Below, piece after piece: positions 5,719 through 6,971 of a stretch of DNA of 6,971 nucleotides (position 1 is the first letter of the stretch; each line of letters begins with the position of its first letter). A program made the position numbers and the translations under genes. Origin of the DNA: Clostridia bacterium (GTDB lineage Bacteria > Bacillota > Clostridia > Oscillospirales > Butyricicoccaceae); assembly GCA_017552495.1 (NCBI GenBank), contig JAFZPW010000163.1, positions 1-6,971 on the forward strand, read 5' to 3'. The notes beneath the pieces were generated by a model. That model saw only the letters and a list, made by a program, of their open reading frames with translations, had not been told where the DNA came from and did not search any database.

Positions 5719-6558
5719 ATGCGTCCGATGGAACTCTGGCAACAGGCGGAGCGCAGCCTGATTAAAAAATACCGGAAGGAGCTCTGGGGCCCCTTTATCA
5801 CCGCCATTCAGCAATATCAACTGGTGCAGGCGGGCGACAGGATCGCCGTTTGCATCTCCGGCGGAAAGGATTCCATGCTCATGGCCAAGCTGATGCAGGA
5901 ACTGCAGCGCCACGGCGAGGCACCCTTTGAAGCGGTCTTTCTCTGCATGGATCCCGGCTACAATGCCGAAAACCGCAAAAAGATCGAAGAAAACGCCGCG
6001 CTGCTGCATATCCCGCTGACGATTTTTGAAACCGACGTTTTTCAATCGGCGGAAAAGGCCGGCGGCAGCTCGTCGCCCTGCTATCTTTGTGCTCGTATGC
6101 GGCGGGGCAATCTGTACGCCGAGGCCAGGCGGCTTGGCTGCAACAAGATCGCGCTGGGCCATCATTTCAACGACGTGATCGAAACTGCGGTGATGAGCAT
6201 GTTTTACGGCGGTCAGCTTCAAACCATGCCGCCCAAGCTCCGCAGCCAAAACTTTCAGGGGATGGAACTCATCCGTCCCCTTTACCGGGTGCGGGAGGCG
6301 GATATCATCGCATGGGCCCGCTATCACGGGCTGGCGTTTATCCGCTGCGCCTGCCGCGTCACTCAGCGCAACGCCGCGCTGGAAAACGGGAGCAAGCGGC
6401 AGGAGGTCAAGCGTCTATTGCAGGAACTGAAGAAAACCAATCCAAACATCGAAATCAGCATCTTCAACAGCGTTCACGCCGTCTGCCTCGATACCTTTCC
6501 TGGCTATAAATCCGGCGGCGAAGCGCACAGCTTTCTGGAGCGCTATGCGGAACCATAA
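5719..6558 (+). CDS. ttcA: TtcA-family PP-loop ATPase, probable tRNA 2-thiocytidine synthase
   Basis: TtcA thiolates C32 of some tRNAs through ATP activation and an iron-sulfur cluster; this member is assigned by family only. The 279 residues show the PP-loop SGGKDS (47-52), the Cys pair of PCYLCARMRRG (Cys121, Cys124), the typical IALGHHFNDVIET (144-156), and QTMPPKLRSQNF. A second Cys motif FIRCAC (Cys210, Cys212) replaces the C-x-x-C of E. coli TtcA; Cys121, Cys124 and one of these could hold the cluster. The CAC form resembles clostridial TtcA-like proteins as I remember them, whose exact tRNA target is less certain. The ATG at 5719 follows GGGAGG (5706-5711) by 7 bases; the in-frame TTG at 5704 lies ahead of that site and is less likely. 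It is second in the operon after tcdA and is followed directly by a terminator. The symbol is given by family and may overstate orthology. Confidence 0.82.
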   Translation: MRPMELWQQAERSLIKKYRKELWGPFITAIQQYQLVQAGDRIAVCISGGKDSMLMAKLMQELQRHGEAPFEAVFLCMDPGYNAENRKKIEENAALLHIPLTIFETDVFQSAEKAGGSSSPCYLCARMRRGNLYAEARRLGCNKIALGHHFNDVIETAVMSMFYGGQLQTMPPKLRSQNFQGMELIRPLYRVREADIIAWARYHGLAFIRCACRVTQRNAALENGSKRQEVKRLLQELKKTNPNIEISIFNSVHAVCLDTFPGYKSGGEAHSFLERYAEP

Positions 6559-6584
6559 AAGCGGGCAAACGCCCGCTTCTTTTT
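6559..6584 (+). terminator. Rho-independent terminator of the tcdA-ttcA operon
   Basis: An 8-bp stem (AAGCGGGC, 6559-6566, with GCCCGCTT, 6571-6578), loop AAAC, and then CTTTTT. It starts on the base after the stop codon. Confidence 0.93.
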
Positions 6585-6610
6585 GAATAAATTGTAAATA
6601 AGTGGGGGGG

Positions 6611-6642
6611 ATATTGCAGCGGCATCACCGAAGCAATATAAT
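6611..6642 (+). promoter_or_regulatory. Promoter of the last gene, overlaid by an inverted repeat
   Basis: TTGCAG (6614-6619), a 17-base spacer and a perfect TATAAT (6637-6642) make a good sigma-A-type promoter 47 bases before the start codon. Perfect 7-bp arms ATATTGC (6611-6617) and GCAATAT (6633-6639) overlap both hexamers, with 15 bases between them, suggesting a repressor site; this is inference. Confidence 0.75.
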
Positions 6643-6689
6643 GATTTTACAATGGTTGCAGCTACGAATGAGAAAAGGAGGCCGCTGAT

Positions 6690-6971
6690 ATGAAACGAAA
6701 GATTGCCCTTGTGCTTTTGTGCGCCGTGATGCTTTGCGCCCTGCCGGTTTTCGCCGCCGGGAACACCGTCACTGCCGTCATTCCCGACTATACCTGGGAG
6801 CTGGAATATCAGGAGGTAGATTACGCCCGCTCGCTTTATCCGCCCATTAACTACAAAGACGTCACCTATTTCCCCATGACGTGGGATTATTGCCGCCTGC
6901 TGTCGCTGACCTCCAGTTGGATCGAAGGGGAAGGGCTCTTTATCGCCTATACCGGCATTTCTTATAACAAC
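6690..6971 (+). CDS. Secreted protein with stalk-like segment, N-terminal part (3' end outside window)
   Basis: The first 94 codons of an open frame run off the window. The ATG follows an ideal AAGGAGG (6675-6681) by 8 bases. The N-terminus is a clear signal peptide (MKRK, hydrophobic residues 5-22, likely cleavage after FAA at about 23). The mature part has an aromatic-rich segment, YPPINYKDVTYFPMTWDYC, followed by LLSLTSSW. This resembles the 'YKD(I/V)TYFPMTW' stretch that I recall from secreted Firmicutes proteins with stalk/copper-amine-oxidase-N-like domains; such modules appear in envelope proteins and usually precede another domain. The C-terminal domain, and so the function, is not visible. 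It is transcribed from its own promoter after the ttcA terminator. It shares the general plan (signal peptide, then stalk-type module) with the hydrolase at 3760-4821, though the two mature sequences are not close copies. Confidence 0.8.
   Translation, partial: MKRKIALVLLCAVMLCALPVFAAGNTVTAVIPDYTWELEYQEVDYARSLYPPINYKDVTYFPMTWDYCRLLSLTSSWIEGEGLFIAYTGISYNN

Noticed and set aside
4812..5807. 331-codon open frame on the minus strand across tcdA
   Set aside because: It runs antisense through a terminator, a promoter and the conserved tcdA gene, and its protein resembles no family.
5578..6327. 249-codon open frame on the minus strand across the tcdA/ttcA junction
   Set aside because: It is antisense to two well-supported genes and is most likely an effect of GC-rich codon bias.
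6325..6360. C-x-C in place of C-x-x-C in the TtcA-like protein as a sign of lost function
   Set aside because: As I remember clostridial relatives, they carry the same FI-x-CAC form, so it is probably normal for the clade rather than a defect.
1..6971. Mobile element, phage, toxin-antitoxin, CRISPR or defence system
   Set aside because: I saw no transposase, integrase, regularly spaced repeats, terminal inverted repeats with target duplications or defence-type domains; all genes fit ordinary chromosomal functions.

Overview
The window looks like a chromosomal segment of a Gram-positive anaerobe of the class Clostridia, possibly Oscillospirales; this is inference from protein style, not a phylogenetic test. 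The clues are a clostridial-type EF-Tu C-terminus, strong AAGGAGG-type ribosome binding sites, short rho-independent terminators after most transcription units, secreted proteins with 'stalk' (copper-amine-oxidase-N-like) domains, and a SleB-type cell wall hydrolase. Coding DNA is moderately GC-rich and the intergenic regions are clearly AT-richer. I see no mobile elements, CRISPR arrays, tRNA or rRNA genes.

Layout. (1) 1-802: the 3' two-thirds of tuf (EF-Tu), closed by a strong terminator. (2) 966-2314, minus strand: a two-gene operon for the two subunits of a family I CoA-transferase (atoD-atoA/ctfAB type), overlapping by one base (TGATG), with its own terminator facing that of tuf and a near-consensus promoter at 2401-2429. 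(3) 2621-3334, plus strand: trmB (tRNA m7G46 methyltransferase), transcribed divergently from the CoA-transferase operon. (4) 3335-3759: a 425-base AT-rich gap with two hairpins (the second is the trmB terminator), an inverted repeat, a good promoter and tandem TTACAA boxes. (5) 3760-4821: a secreted cell wall hydrolase with an acidic linker, a stalk-type domain and a SleB-type catalytic domain. (6) 4932-6558: a two-gene operon of tcdA (t6A37 dehydratase) and a TtcA-family PP-loop protein, with its own promoter and terminator. (7) 6690-end: the start of a second secreted protein with a stalk-like segment, cut by the window edge.

Together the region holds three or four compact, separately terminated housekeeping units. 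Three genes concern tRNA modification (trmB, tcdA, the TtcA-like gene), two encode exported envelope proteins, and one operon serves acyl-CoA/acid exchange in fermentation. I found no convincing new multi-gene system. The points most worth checking are regulatory (an inverted repeat laid over the last promoter, direct repeats just after the hydrolase promoter, a structured leader on the CoA-transferase operon) and an unusual active-site loop in the CoA-transferase B subunit.
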